DNA from: Procambarus clarkii
Lineage: Eukaryota; Arthropoda; Malacostraca; Decapoda; Cambaridae
Direction of reading: 5' to 3'
Assembly: GCF_040958095.1 (NCBI RefSeq)
Contig: NC_091195.1
Span: 28,065,586-28,129,585 of the forward strand
DNA length: 64,000 bases
The position numbers were made by a program, and so were the translations under genes. This document shows, one piece after another, positions 39,528 through 50,371 of the stretch. Each line of letters begins with the position of its first letter. Position 1 is the first letter of the stretch. The notes under the pieces are model-generated. The model saw nothing but the letters and a program-made list of their open reading frames with translations, searched no databases and was not told the origin of the DNA.

Positions 39528-39780
39528 TGAGGTTATCTTGAAGGCTTTCGGGGCTTAGCGTCCCCGCGGCCCGGTCCTCAACCAGGCCTCCTTTTTGTTA
39601 CACATCCCCAGGAAGCAGCCCGTAGCAGCTGTTTAACTCCCAGCTACCTATTTACTGCTAGGTGAACAGATGCATCAGGGTGAAAAAAACTCTGCCCATT
39701 TGTTTCTCCCTCCACCGGGGATCGAACCCGGAACCTTAGGACTACGAATCCCAAGCTCTATCCACTCAGCTGTCAGGGCC
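39528..39780 (-). mobile_element. SINE body family 1, head C
   Basis: Tail TTGAGGTTATCTTGAAGGC, shared body, head with GGGGATCGAACCCGGAACC and CTCAGCTGTCAGG. Confidence 0.88.
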
Positions 39781-39879
39781 CCTGGTAGCAATTGTTTGCA
39801 TTGTCCTCCAGATTACAAATGTTTTCAAGCAATTGCTTATTTTTGAGTTCTAGTTTGCTTTTTGGATCATTTTCAATTA

Positions 39880-39990
39880 TGAAGGAGTACACTTGCAACT
39901 TGTAAACTCGGCTAAACAGGAGTACACTTGTATACTTGTAAACTCGGCTAAACAGGAGTACACTTGTATACTTGTAAACTCGGCTAGATT
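39880..39990. repeat. About 34-bp tandem repeat, three copies
   Basis: GGAGTACACTTGTATACTTG plus TAAACTCGGCTAAACA, three times. Confidence 0.93.
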
Positions 39991-40316
39991 TTGCATATTT
40001 AGACTCCATGTACAGTACTGGAATTTAATTTCCTTTTTATGTAGCTTGGATTTCATTGATTAGAATTCAGACCCAGAAAAGGGCTAAGTCCAGCTCTCAA
40101 GATGCGACGTAAACGAAAAAAAAGAAATGGAATACAAGCATTAAATAATATGAAGAGTGAACATGAACAATGAACATGAACAGGCGTGTCATATCAATAG
40201 GAAATTGAGTACATGTGGCAGAGTGCTGGTTGGTAAATTTATCATAGTATGTGACAGTTTGTTTATTAGTAGATATGTCATAGTATGTGGCAGGGCTGAT
40301 TGGTAGATATACAGTA

Positions 40317-40317
<1 letters not shown>

Positions 40318-40351
<34 letters not shown>

Positions 40352-40830
40352 TATTTTCTACCACAGACGTGGCCACACATTTACAATGCTAACCAGCATA
40401 TATACATTTTCTTCTGTCCTCCATGGACAGGGTTAGAGAAATGTTAAACATATAGTTCAAGGGTTTATTGAACACTCAACCACAGAAGGTGATTCGGTGC
40501 TTTTAAAATGCTAAGCTAACCTACATACGTAAATACATAGATACACAGATTTACGTATGCCCTACATAAAGTGTTTGATGTGTCTTTTACATAGTGTCAT
40601 TAATGTACATTCACAAAGGTGAAATGTAATTCTGATCAGCTTCCATATATACTTTATACCCATACATATACATACATATATACACACACATGCATTCACA
40701 TACATCTGTCTCATTTACTCTGACAGGGTGAGATAGCTGATAAAGAAACTAGTGTGCAATTAAGCACTTAATCACTGAAGGTGATGAAGGTGCTTTTACA
40801 AGCTCAGGTTATATAGTTACATCATATAAC
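40318..40830 (-). repeat. Poly(T)-headed interspersed repeat, unclassified
   Basis: A 32-bp poly(T) run (poly(A) tail on the minus strand) is followed by about 480 bp with an internal near-duplication (CAGAAGGTGATTCGGTGCTT and CTGAAGGTGATGAAGGTGCT). It is probably a retroposed element. No coding frame. Confidence 0.45.
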
Positions 40831-40834
40831 ATTG

Positions 40835-41045
40835 AATAAATGATATATTGAATATAACATTGAATAAATGATATATTGAATATAACACTGAATAAATGAT
40901 ATATTACATGGTCAATCTTGGATACAAGTTGGAAAGTAAAGTTTCTGATTGTGAAAATCGGAACATTCTACAAGATTTGGTGTACATGAACCTCTACAAG
41001 ATTTGGTGCACGAGCCTTTACAAGATTTGGTGCACGCGAGTCTTC
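40835..41045. repeat. Two short tandem repeats
   Basis: ATAACATTGAATAAATGATA about three times (40835-40905), then CTACAAGATTTGGTGCACG-type units three times (40968-41036). Confidence 0.85.
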
Positions 41046-41370
41046 ACGGAGGCGCCAAATAACTATACACATGAAGTGTGAATTTTAGTGTTACTATGTG
41101 TACCTGTAGCATGAGGTTCAGATGCTGTGTGGCAGTAACCTTTAATATGTCAAAAGTTATGTTGATTGTCTTTAATGGTAGTACATATGCAAAATGCTTG
41201 TATGGTGCATGCATTTTGATTGTTGTTGATGTATAGTCATTGTTCCAAAGTTATTCTATAAGATTTGTTAACAGTATAATTTTTCTTGTGAATTTTGTTA
41301 AACAATAGGAACCATATGCATTTGGCGAGTCTCAGTAATGTGGCTGAAGATAGGAATTTTGTTTATTTTA
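41046..41370. other. Intergenic, no gene seen
   Basis: AT-rich with no recognisable element. Confidence 0.4.
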
Positions 41371-41378
41371 CCTTCTTC

Positions 41379-41621
41379 TTGAGATCTTGAGATGATTTTG
41401 GGGCTTTTTTTTAGTGTCCCAGCGGCCCGGTCCTCAACCAGGCCTCCACCCCCAGGAAGCAGCCCGTGACAGCTGACTAACTCCCAGGTACCTATTTACT
41501 GCTAGGTAACAGGGGCATTCAGGGTGAAAGAAACTTTGCCCATTTGTTTCTGCCTCGTGCGGGAATCGAACCCGCGCCACAGAATTACGAGTCCTGCGCG
41601 CTATCCACCAGGCTACGAGGC
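41379..41621 (-). mobile_element. SINE body family 1, head A
   Basis: The tRNA-like head at 41552-41621 has the same sequence as those at 27868 and 42243 apart from one or two bases, with 7-bp acceptor pairing intact. Confidence 0.9.
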
Positions 41622-42076
41622 CCCCTTACTTACATTTCCTTTACCTGATTCTCATATTATTTCCTTTTCTCTTATTCTTACTTTTTTCTTTCATCTTATT
41701 CTTACCTTTTTCTTTCCCTTAAATGCTTCTCACGTTGCATCTCACTTTCTGGCTTTTATTTCTCTCTTCCACGAATTGGTAATAGTCCACGACGGACCGA
41801 AATGTTGTCGCTTCTTCATTTTCTGTTGTATGGTTTGTCGTTTGGTCGTCATTTGTTAAACAGTATACAAGAATATCGTATATATATACAGTATAACGTT
41901 TTAAATAGATTCTTCCTTGAATACAGACTTAATGTGTGAACAAAAGGTACATATAGCATGTAGCTTTTCAGGATGAAAAGCTACGTATGACATGTAGTAA
42001 ATACAGGATGAGTGTGTTGTGGGTGGTATCTTGTCTTATTATGTAACACAGTTTTGAAGTTTTTTTTTTTGTATTG
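41622..42076. other. Intergenic, foldback scrap only
   Basis: A short piece of the foldback arm (CACGACGGACCGAAATGTTG) is at about 41787-41810. No gene. Confidence 0.5.
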
Positions 42077-42312
42077 GTTATCTTGAGATGATTTCGGGGC
42101 TTTAGTGTCCCCGCGGCCCGGTCCTCGACCAGGCCTCCACCCCCAGGAAGCAGCCCGTGACAGCTGACTAACTCCCAGGTACCTATTTACTGCTAGGTAA
42201 CAGGGGCATTCAGGGTGAAAGAAACTTTGCCCATTTGTTTCTGCCTCGTGCGGGAATCGAACCCGCGCCACAGAATTACGAGTCCTGCGCGCTATCCACC
42301 AGGCTACGAGGC
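42077..42312 (-). mobile_element. SINE body family 1, head A
   Basis: Head at 42243-42312 (minus), anticodon position CGT, T arm GCGGGTTCGATTCCCGC. Body and tail are complete. Confidence 0.9.
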
Positions 42313-42756
42313 CCCCACATTGGTACACACCATCTTTTCTATAAGCTTATTTCATCTATTTGTGCAGGAGAATTTTCACACTTTTATGACAGATTTGGTT
42401 TTGTAATTTGTACTTTTGTTCTTGTTTTTAAAAATTCCTACTTATTTCATCTAAAATCTTGATAATTTTTGTATGTAGTGGTCATATCTCGTCTCCCTAT
42501 TGTCTATAAGTTTGGACATGTTTAGTACCTCCAACGTACCTCATTGCTCCTATTCCAACCCATCCTCCTGTTTATATAGTCCCTGTTGTGACGGTCGTCA
42601 ATAGTTAGAATTCGTACGTTCTTAGCTCTTAGATAGTAGTATACTGACTAATAAGGAATTCTTTTAAAATAAATGAAGTTAAAGCACCAACTGAAATATT
42701 CCTAGGCCTAGTATAGCACACATGTACTATATTAGGCCTCAGATATCGTGTGTAGG
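42313..42756. other. Intergenic, no gene seen
   Basis: The stretch near 42450-42530 (TTTTTGTATGTAGTGGTCATA) resembles the LINE family 1 3' region (compare 43895-43920) and may be a scrap of it. Confidence 0.4.
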
Positions 42757-43016
42757 CAGGTTATCTTGAAGTTATCTTGAGATGATTTCGGGGCTTTTAG
42801 TGTCCCCGCGGCCCGGTCCTCGACCAGGCCTCCACCCCCCAGGAAACAGCCCATGACAGCTGACTAACACCCAGGTACCTATTTTACTGCTAGGTAACAG
42901 GGGCATAGGGGTGAAAGAAACTCTGCCCATTGTTTCTCACCAGCGCCCGGGATCGAACCCGGGACCACAGGATCACAAGTCCAGTGTGCTGTCCGCTCGG
43001 CCGACCGGCTCCCTGT
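42757..43016 (-). mobile_element. SINE body family 1, head B
   Basis: The head (minus: GAGCCGGTCGGCCGAGCGGA, TGTGATCCTGTGGTCCCGGG) lies at the right end. The anticodon position reads TGT. Body and two-unit tail are present. Confidence 0.9.
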
Positions 43017-43617
43017 TAGGTTAGGATAGGTTAGTTTAGTTTGTCAAAGCAACACTAGTAAAAAATAGTTTTCCAGTTTGTCCAACTCAATTGTTCAGAT
43101 TTCTTTCTAATTTCATTGTACGTCAATATATACTATGGTTCTCATTGTTAATATAAGTACTACCAAAACATGGGGGCTGGGCTGCTTAAGAGATCACGAG
43201 CCATATAGTAGCATCTCTCTTCACGCATGTTTGTGTACCCTTTTTTATGTTTGTGTTTGAGATATGGACACCAAGCAACCGTGTATATGAATATTATATT
43301 GAGAACGCATGCTTGGGAGGGCGGAATATATTTTTGTATAAAAAAAATTAGCTTTTTAATCTATATGGAGAATTTCAAATATCATAACTATAATTATGCA
43401 TAATGAATACATGCATATTATGAAGAGAAAATGTGTGAAAATTTGGTGATCACTTTTAGAAGATAATAAACTTGTACAGAAAATAAGTTGTAGTAATATG
43501 GCTGAAAGAAAGCCAATGGTCATATGAAAGAGTTACAACATTGTTGTCCATCCTATATGAGGGATCAGAACAATCTGAAATGGCATCACTTTTTTCCCCA
43601 CTTCGTGTATGTGAGTG
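43017..43617. other. Intergenic, no gene seen
   Basis: AT-rich sequence without frames or recognisable repeats. Confidence 0.4.
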
Positions 43618-43648
43618 TAATTACCTAAGTGTAGTTACAGGATGAGAG

Positions 43649-46564
43649 CTACGCTCGTGGTGTCCCGTCTTCCCAGCACTCTTTGTCATATAATGCTTTG
43701 AAACTACTGACGGTCTTGGCCTCCACCACCTTCTCACTTAACTTGTTCCAACCGTCTACCACTCTATTTGCGAAGGTGAATTTTCTTATATTTCTTCGGC
43801 ATCTGTGTTTAGCTAGTTTAAATCTATGACCTCTTGTTCTTGAAATTCCAGGTCTCAGGAAGTCTTCCCTGTCGATTTTATCAATTCCTGTAACTATTTT
43901 GTATGTAGTGATCATATCACCTCTTTTTCTTCTGTCTTCTAGTTTTGGCATATTTAATGCTTCTAACCTCTCCTCGTAGCTCTTGCCCTTCAGTTCTGGG
44001 AGCCACTTAGTAGCATGTCTTTGCACCTTTTCCAGTTTGTTGATGTGCTTCTTAAGATATGGGCACCACACAACAGCTGCATATTCTAGCTTTGGCCTAA
44101 CAAAAGTCATGAACAATTTCTTTAGTATATCGCCATCCATGTATTTAAATGCAATTCTGAAGTTAGAAAGCATAGCATAGGCTCCTTGCACAATATTCTT
44201 TATGTGGTCCTCAGGTGATAGTTTTCTATCTAGAACCACTCCTAGATCTCTTTCTTTATCAGAATTCTTTAAAGATTTCTCACATAATATATAGGTTGTG
44301 TGGGGTCTATGTTCTCCTATTCCACATTCCATAACATGACATTTATTAACATTAAATTCCATTTGCCAAGTGGTGCTCCATATACTTATTTTGTCCAGGT
44401 CTTCTTGAAGGGCATGACAGTCATCTAAATTTCTTATCCTTCCTATTATCTTAGCATCATCAGCAAACATGTTCATATAATTCTGTATACCAACTGGTAG
44501 ATCATTTATGTACACAATAAACATCACTGGTGCAAGAACTGAACCCTGTGGTACTCCACTTGTGACATTTCTCCATTCTGATACATTGCCTCTGATTACT
44601 GCCCTCATTTTTCTATCAGTCAGAAAATTTTTCATCCATGATAGAAGCTTACCTGTCACCCCTCCAATATTTTCCAGTTTCCAGAACAACCTCTTATGTG
44701 GAACTCTGTCGAAAGCCTTTTTTAGGTCCAGATAGATGCAGTCAACCCAACCATCTCTTTCCTGTAATATCTCTGTGGCTCGATCATAGAAACTGAGTAA
44801 ATTCGATACACAGGATCTTCCAGATCGAAAACCATACTGTCTGTCTGATATTATATCATTTCTCTCTAGGTGTTCTACCCATTTAGTTTTGATTAGTTTT
44901 TCCAATACTTTCACTATTACACTTGTCAATGATACAGGTCTATAATTGAGGGGGTCTTCCCTGCTGCCACTTTTGTAGATTGGAACTATGTTAGCCTGTT
45001 TCCACCCGTCTGCTACGATTCCTGTACACAGGGATGCCTGAAAGATCAGGTGAAGTGGAATGCTGAGCTCAGATGCACATTCTCTCAGAACCCATGGTGA
45101 AACGCCATCTGGGCCAGCTGCTTTGTTCTTACCGAGCTCCTTGAGCATTTTTTCCACTTCGTCTCTAGACACCTCTATGTGTTCTATGTTGTTCTCTGGA
45201 ATTCTTATTGTATCTGGTTCCCTAAAGATTTCATTTTGTACAAACACACTTTGGAACTTTTCGTTTAGTGTTTCACACATTTCCTTTTCATCTTCCGTGA
45301 ATCTATTTCCCATTTTCAACCTCTGAATATTATCCTTTACCTGCAATTTGTTGTTTATGAATTTATAGAATAGACCTGGTTCTGTTTTACATTTGTCCGC
45401 AATCCCTTTTTCAAAATTTCTTTCTGCCTCTCTCCTCACTGCCGTGTAGTTGTTTCTCGCATCTTTGTATCGCTGGTATGTTTGGGGGTTCGGCCTCTTC
45501 CTGTATTGATTCCATTTTTGTGTCTTTCGGTCTCTAGCCCTCTCGCAATTTCTATTGAACCAATCCTGTTTCCTAGTTCTGCATCTCTGTTTTGGTATAA
45601 ATTTTTTTGTGCCTTTATCATATATTTCACAAAACTTGCCATACATCTCATTCACTTCCTTGCCTAGCATCAAGTCTGTCCAATTATACTCACTAAAAAA
45701 ATTTCTAAGGTCACCATAATGTCCTCTCCTGAAGTCTGGTTTTTCAACTGCTTCAACCTCCTTATTTTCTTCCAGCTTATAACGCATTGCATACTTTATT
45801 CCCAAAAAGACATGGTCACTTTTACCCAAGGGAGGAAGGTACTGAATGTCAAATATCTCTTCCTCCTTCCTGGTAAATATCAAATCTAGCATGGAGGGAA
45901 CGTCCCCTTCCCTCATCCTCGTAGCTTGTTTAACATGTTGATACAAGAATGTTTCCAGGATGAGGTCTACAAATTTACAGGTCCAAAAATCTTCTGTTTT
46001 AGCTTCATATGCTTCCCAGTCTATGGATTTCAAGTTGAAGTCACCGACTATCAACAGTCGTGATCTATCGTTATCCGCTCTCGCTATAATCTCTCTCATT
46101 ATTGTTATAAGACCTTCACGTTTACTATCTAGCTCCTCCTTTGACCATGTGCTGCTTGGCGGTGGACTATATGCATTTATCATCATTAGTTTATCATCCT
46201 CATAGCAGATCTCTAGTGCTATTATGTCAACTTCTTGTGGATTGGCAGTCATTATTTCCTTCACCTTTAGGTGTTCTTTTACCAGCACAGCAACGCCACC
46301 GCCTTTCCTAATTTTTCTGTCCCGTCTCCAAATTGAGTAGCCCCTTGGGAATATGACCTCATTTAAAATTACATCTTCAAGTTTTGTCTCCGTGAGTGCA
46401 ACAATGTCTGGTGTCTGCAGCTGTATTACATCACTTAACTCCAGTATCTTCGATCTCACTCCATCTATGTTGGTGTATGCAATCTTCAGGAACTTGTTCC
46501 CCCTCTCCTTATTCTTCACTCCCCCTCTCTCTATTGATTTTGTTGGTTTGCCTTTATGTACCAC
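43649..46564 (-). CDS. LINE family 1 ORF2: endonuclease-reverse transcriptase
   Basis: 971 codons without a break. Residues 28-255 form an APE-type endonuclease: TNIDGVRSK at 31, TETKLED at 58, GDFN at 174-177, SDH at 249-251. The RT spans about 470-745: AGPDGVSPWVLREC from 483, NYRPVSLTS from 540, YLDLKKAFD at 611-619, GVPQGSVLAP at 670-679, and FADD at 700-703. The C-terminal part contains YAAVVWCPYL and RNIRKFTFANRVVDGWNKLS. It nicks the target and primes reverse transcription there. No ATG occurs before residue 105; the first possible start is GTG at 46564. Confidence 0.93.
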   Translation of the reverse strand: MVHKGKPTKSIERGGVKNKERGNKFLKIAYTNIDGVRSKILELSDVIQLQTPDIVALTETKLEDVILNEVIFPRGYSIWRRDRKIRKGGGVAVLVKEHLKVKEIMTANPQEVDIIALEICYEDDKLMMINAYSPPPSSTWSKEELDSKREGLITIMREIIARADNDRSRLLIVGDFNLKSIDWEAYEAKTEDFWTCKFVDLILETFLYQHVKQATRMREGDVPSMLDLIFTRKEEEIFDIQYLPPLGKSDHVFLGIKYAMRYKLEENKEVEAVEKPDFRRGHYGDLRNFFSEYNWTDLMLGKEVNEMYGKFCEIYDKGTKKFIPKQRCRTRKQDWFNRNCERARDRKTQKWNQYRKRPNPQTYQRYKDARNNYTAVRREAERNFEKGIADKCKTEPGLFYKFINNKLQVKDNIQRLKMGNRFTEDEKEMCETLNEKFQSVFVQNEIFREPDTIRIPENNIEHIEVSRDEVEKMLKELGKNKAAGPDGVSPWVLRECASELSIPLHLIFQASLCTGIVADGWKQANIVPIYKSGSREDPLNYRPVSLTSVIVKVLEKLIKTKWVEHLERNDIISDRQYGFRSGRSCVSNLLSFYDRATEILQERDGWVDCIYLDLKKAFDRVPHKRLFWKLENIGGVTGKLLSWMKNFLTDRKMRAVIRGNVSEWRNVTSGVPQGSVLAPVMFIVYINDLPVGIQNYMNMFADDAKIIGRIRNLDDCHALQEDLDKISIWSTTWQMEFNVNKCHVMECGIGEHRPHTTYILCEKSLKNSDKERDLGVVLDRKLSPEDHIKNIVQGAYAMLSNFRIAFKYMDGDILKKLFMTFVRPKLEYAAVVWCPYLKKHINKLEKVQRHATKWLPELKGKSYEERLEALNMPKLEDRRKRGDMITTYKIVTGIDKIDREDFLRPGISRTRGHRFKLAKHRCRRNIRKFTFANRVVDGWNKLSEKVVEAKTVSSFKALYDKECWEDGTPRA

Positions 46565-47571
46565 TTTACTGGTTTGCCTACCCCTATCACTTTGTAGAAA
46601 AAAGAATTTATTTCTTCTTCATTCCTGCTCTCATTTAAATGTTTTGCCTCGGCGAGGTTCAGTTTCAGCTTCTCTCTATCTTCTTTTGAAAGATCTCGTC
46701 TTAACGACCACCCTTTCCCATCCTCATCCCTTTGCAATTTTCTAGCATTCCTTAGTACTTCTTCCATCTGTTTGGCACCGTTTAGGGTGATCCTCAAAGG
46801 TCGATCTTTCCCTTTTACGTACCTGCCTATTCTCCTGTAGTCGCACACATTCTCTCTGTTTGTAAGACCTTCCACGAGGCCAACAATTTTATCTACTACT
46901 TTAGCTTCTTCTACAGCTCTTTCTGACCTAGATGTTATCGCCTTTTCTTTGCAGCCAAAAATGATCAGGGACTTACTCCGATCAACTGTGTTTTGCACCA
47001 ACTTCGGGTTAGATGCCAATTCTTTCCTCACTTCTAGCCTAATGTTTGTTTTATCTTGGTTGCTGCAGTGTTTGACTTCCTTTACTGCTTCTTCTATTTT
47101 TTCCTTCTCCTTGGCCACTTGTGCATAAGTGAGTTGCATATCTTTCTTGCACTGTTCTATTCCCTGTGTAACTTCCTCCATCTGTGCTGACAAAAGCTGT
47201 TTCTCCTGTTGAATTTCCTTGCCTAACCTATTGTAGTCATTTATGTTTAAATTTACTTTAACTTCTTCCAAAGCTATTTTTAAGAGTTTATTTTCTTCTT
47301 CCATGGCTTTGCAATTTGTTTCCAATTGATTCTTATCCTTGCGCAAGTCTTTCACTAAACCCTCAAGACATAAAACTTTGCTATTCAAATGGTCATTACT
47401 TTCTTTCAGTTTACTAATTATTTCTACATGAGAGCTCACTATAGTATCTAAATTTACCAACTTGTTATGTAGACTGCTAATATCAATGCTTTCTTCATTG
47501 AATCCCTCAAAATCAAGCTCTGTTTTGTTTTTCCCCTTGCCAGTGGCCATCTTGAATGTTCTTCTCTGCAT
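46531..47571 (-). CDS. LINE family 1 ORF1 protein
   Basis: 346 residues from the ATG at 47571 (a second in-frame ATG, MATGKGKNK, follows seven codons on). Residues about 35-170 are heptad-rich (LHNKLVNLDTIVSSHVEIIS, ESNDHLNSKVLCLEGLVKDL), so a long coiled coil is expected. From about 195 an RRM-like segment follows (SLIIFGCKEKA, CDYRRIGRYVKGKDRPLRIT). It should bind the LINE RNA and form oligomers. Its stop (46531-46533) lies 34 nt inside the start of ORF2, which is in the -1 frame. Confidence 0.88.
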   Translation of the reverse strand: MQRRTFKMATGKGKNKTELDFEGFNEESIDISSLHNKLVNLDTIVSSHVEIISKLKESNDHLNSKVLCLEGLVKDLRKDKNQLETNCKAMEEENKLLKIALEEVKVNLNINDYNRLGKEIQQEKQLLSAQMEEVTQGIEQCKKDMQLTYAQVAKEKEKIEEAVKEVKHCSNQDKTNIRLEVRKELASNPKLVQNTVDRSKSLIIFGCKEKAITSRSERAVEEAKVVDKIVGLVEGLTNRENVCDYRRIGRYVKGKDRPLRITLNGAKQMEEVLRNARKLQRDEDGKGWSLRRDLSKEDREKLKLNLAEAKHLNESRNEEEINSFFYKVIGVGKPVKWYIKANQQNQ

Positions 47572-47784
47572 TGTAAACACTAGGGCAACTTTTTCTCATC
47601 CGATTTTTCACTTCCCTTAGCACTTTCCTGTTATCCACCTATTTTTCAAGAGCACTATACCTTTATGTTCTCAGGGACACCACTCACTACCATCAACCTG
47701 TACTACAATACTTAGGATTGTTGAAATATGCTGGAGCTCCTCTGCTGCAAGTGTTGACCCTAGGGGTGTCACCTTTTGAATCAA

Positions 47785-47815
<31 letters not shown>

Positions 47816-47818
47816 TAA
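47785..47818 (+). repeat. (GT)n at LINE 5' end
   Basis: GT repeat with one GTAT interruption, directly beyond the LINE 5' UTR. GTGTATGTGTGTAA here resembles GTGTATGTGAGTGTAA at the LINE 3' end and may be a target duplication. Confidence 0.9.
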
Positions 47819-47934
47819 GGTTTACGAAAAACTATTGTAATATGATTATTGTTAAAGGTACTAATGATTGTAAGTTTAAATGTAAGTTAGGAATACTGTA
47901 ATGTAAGATACCCACCCTGGAACCACAAATCGAA

Positions 47935-48110
47935 GCTGTCTCTATTTTCTGCTTGTTACAACTTATAATAAAGTTGTTACATCTTGGTTTAACGTATTTA
48001 TGACGTATTAGAACGTTGTTACAATTTGCTATATTAGTTGTTATAACTGTTTAGGAGGTGTTAAAACTTGTTCGAACGTTGTACCAACATCGTAGTTTCG
48101 GTGTGTGTTT
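47935..48110 (-). repeat. GTTGTAACA-rich dispersed repeat, copy 3
   Basis: Reverse complement of 29320-29475, sharing TTTTCTGCTTGTTACAACTT and GGAGGTGTTAAAACTTGTTC. Confidence 0.82.
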
Positions 48111-49282
48111 GGCGGGGGTCAACATGTCTGAAATATGGGCATTGACAATGCTTTGGTGTATGTCCTGGACCATTATCAAGTAATTGTCCAGGACAGGTTA
48201 AATCACTTCCTTTATTTCCAGGCGAATGGGTCTGGGTGTCGAACTTTCAGCATGTCATTGTGATGTACTGTAATGTAGTCAGTAGTTCAACTGGACATAG
48301 GTAGCACTGGTCATGAAGTGAGTAATTTCATTTGATGAATGTCATAATATTTTACTTTACAATGTATAAATGCTGCTCAATGATGTTTTGATGTTTTGTA
48401 GTATGTTAATTCACAATGTTTTGATGTTCTGAAGTATGTTAATTCACAATGTTATTGCTGCTCAACAACGTTTTAATGTTCTGTAGTATGTTTTCATACA
48501 ATTAAACTTTTTAAATGAATTTAATTCTTTACATTATTTTGGAACAGTTGTAGCAGCTACACAGTTAAGGACATTGTATTTTAATTTAGGAAATGGTTGC
48601 GCTTTATTGGAGCTTCATTTAAATTTGAAGTAAATGAAGAGACGAGTAACACCAACTACTGTATATATATATTTCATACTCAAAAAACTCAAGTACTCTC
48701 TACAGTACTCAAAGTACTGTAGAGATTTAAAAAATACAGAAAACCATTTGTTTAATTATTTTATACATTGTGACAGTGTGGGCTTTGTGTATCAAGAAGT
48801 ATATTTTGTAGGTCCCTCTAGTTTATTGTACAATAATGTTCTTCAGCTCATTCTCTTGATTTACCACTCTGTAATACAGTAAATGCTGTAACTGTTTTGT
48901 AACATACAAACCTAAGCAACCAAGGCGAGTTGCTAAGTAATCCAGGCCGATGTAAAGAAAATGTCAATATTAAGGTACTTCAGTTTTACTAATATGTCAC
49001 ATTTTGACATTGTTAGATTCCATACAAAGTGTGTTATTAGCTTAAGTTTAATAATAATGGTATTATAAGGGGGTGGTGTGGAGGGGGTTGGGAGAGGTCT
49101 CTTTGTACGTGCACTGAAACTTGGTTATTAGAACCAACCTGATATTCGATTACCATTGAACAGAGGTCCCAACCACTCCCTGACAGAACGAACAGCTGAC
49201 CTCGGCAGCCACACTCCTGCTACTGTCGGTGGACCAGCAATGGACATTGGAGTGCTTGCAATTATTTAGGAGATCCCCCAGC
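48111..49282. other. Intergenic, no gene seen
   Basis: A foldback scrap is at 48165-48200 (GTCCTGGACCATTATCAAG). Otherwise AT-rich, with local duplications of AATTCACAATGTT near 48405-48450. Confidence 0.45.
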
Positions 49283-49560
49283 TAAATATTCATGACTGAC
49301 TGCATATGGTAAAACTTTTACCATATGCAGATGTAAGAAATTTTACCATATGCTGACTGCATGTAGTAGTAGGCATCCATCAGTCTCAGGAGACTATATA
49401 GTTGCGCTCTGGTTGTTGGTCTGGAGTGGCCTCACCAGGGCGCAAAGCCAGGGTAGGTTGATTTGGGGGAGAAGCAGTTACCCAGGCAGCAGGTCCCCCC
49501 CTCTCCAGCAGGTCCCCCCCATGTGAAGTTTTACCATATGCAGTCAGTCATGAATATTTA
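49283..49560. mobile_element. Element bounded by perfect 35-bp inverted repeats
   Basis: 49283-49317 (TAAATATTCATGACTGACTG onward) is an exact reverse complement of 49526-49560. Inside are two more TTTTACCATATGC blocks. They flank a block with CATCCATCAGTCTCAGGAGA and CCAGGGCGCAAAGCCAGGGT that looks like a conserved repeat core. It is a small non-autonomous element; class unknown. Confidence 0.7.
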
Positions 49561-50371
49561 ATATGGTGTTTGTGTAACGTGTTTATATTGTATGTCTGTA
49601 GATATGGGGGAACCAGTGATATTTGTTCTAGGGGATTTTACATATTTTGAAATAAAATTCTTTTAATAATGTGTGCTTTTATGTACTCAGATTGTTCACA
49701 TCCTTGTGTTTTAAGGTTTAGACGAGTGCATTATATGTTGCTCATTTAGTTTATATAAATTATTACTATTATCCAATTTTTTACTTTTATCATGTGAAGA
49801 GGCACTGAGCATATCAACCTACCTACATACCTGTTCATTGCATTTTGGAGATTTCAAAGATCAATGTCCCCATGGCTCAGTCTCTGACCAGGTCACATGG
49901 TTGCTGGTCTGATCAATCGGGTTGTTCAATGCGGCAGCTCATAGCCTGACGTACGAGTCGCAGCCTGGTTGATCGGATATCTTGTGAAGGTGCTTGTCGC
50001 GTTCTCTTTGGAACACTTTGAGAGGTCGGCCAGTTATGCCCCTTACGTGTAAGGATGCCAAAGAAAATATTGCACCACTAATGTAACAAACACTGAGGGT
50101 GGTAAAAACTACTCCCACCCATTCAGTGTGTTATACACATTGCATAACATGACAGAAAACTAATACCGTGCTACCACATTCCAACAAATAATATACAACA
50201 GCACCATTCTGCCTCGTAATACCCTTAAGGGTACCATGCCCGAGCCTGGCCCCCAGGCCGGGCTAAATGCAACCAAGTATACCCACTTTAATAGACTTCT
50301 TGTTTGGGTCACTGGATCACTCACCTTAAAGGGCTGAGATGTGTGGATAGATTGTGTGTCCAGACTGGGCA
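49561..50371. other. Intergenic, no gene seen
   Basis: Contains a short motif (CCCGAGCCTGGCCCCCAGGC) related to the 120-bp repeat at 36950. No coding signal. Confidence 0.4.

Larger units (their letters stand above)
43618..47784 (-). mobile_element. Full-length LINE family 1 (CR1/L2-like non-LTR retrotransposon)
   Basis: 4.2 kb with a short 5' UTR, ORF1 (346 codons) and ORF2 (971 codons), both uninterrupted. The 3' end is a GTAATTACACTCAC-type sequence with no poly(A). Right flank: (GT)n at 47785-47816; left flank: GTGTATGTGAGTG. The clade is judged from the apurinic endonuclease plus the FADD-type RT and the overlap arrangement. It is the template for the fragments at 9884 and 32367. It may be active or recently active. 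Confidence 0.9.

Noticed and set aside
46640..46760. A host coding gene in the 43.6-47.6 kb region
   Set aside because: Both long minus-strand frames are explained as LINE ORF1 and ORF2; plus-strand frames are antisense shadows.
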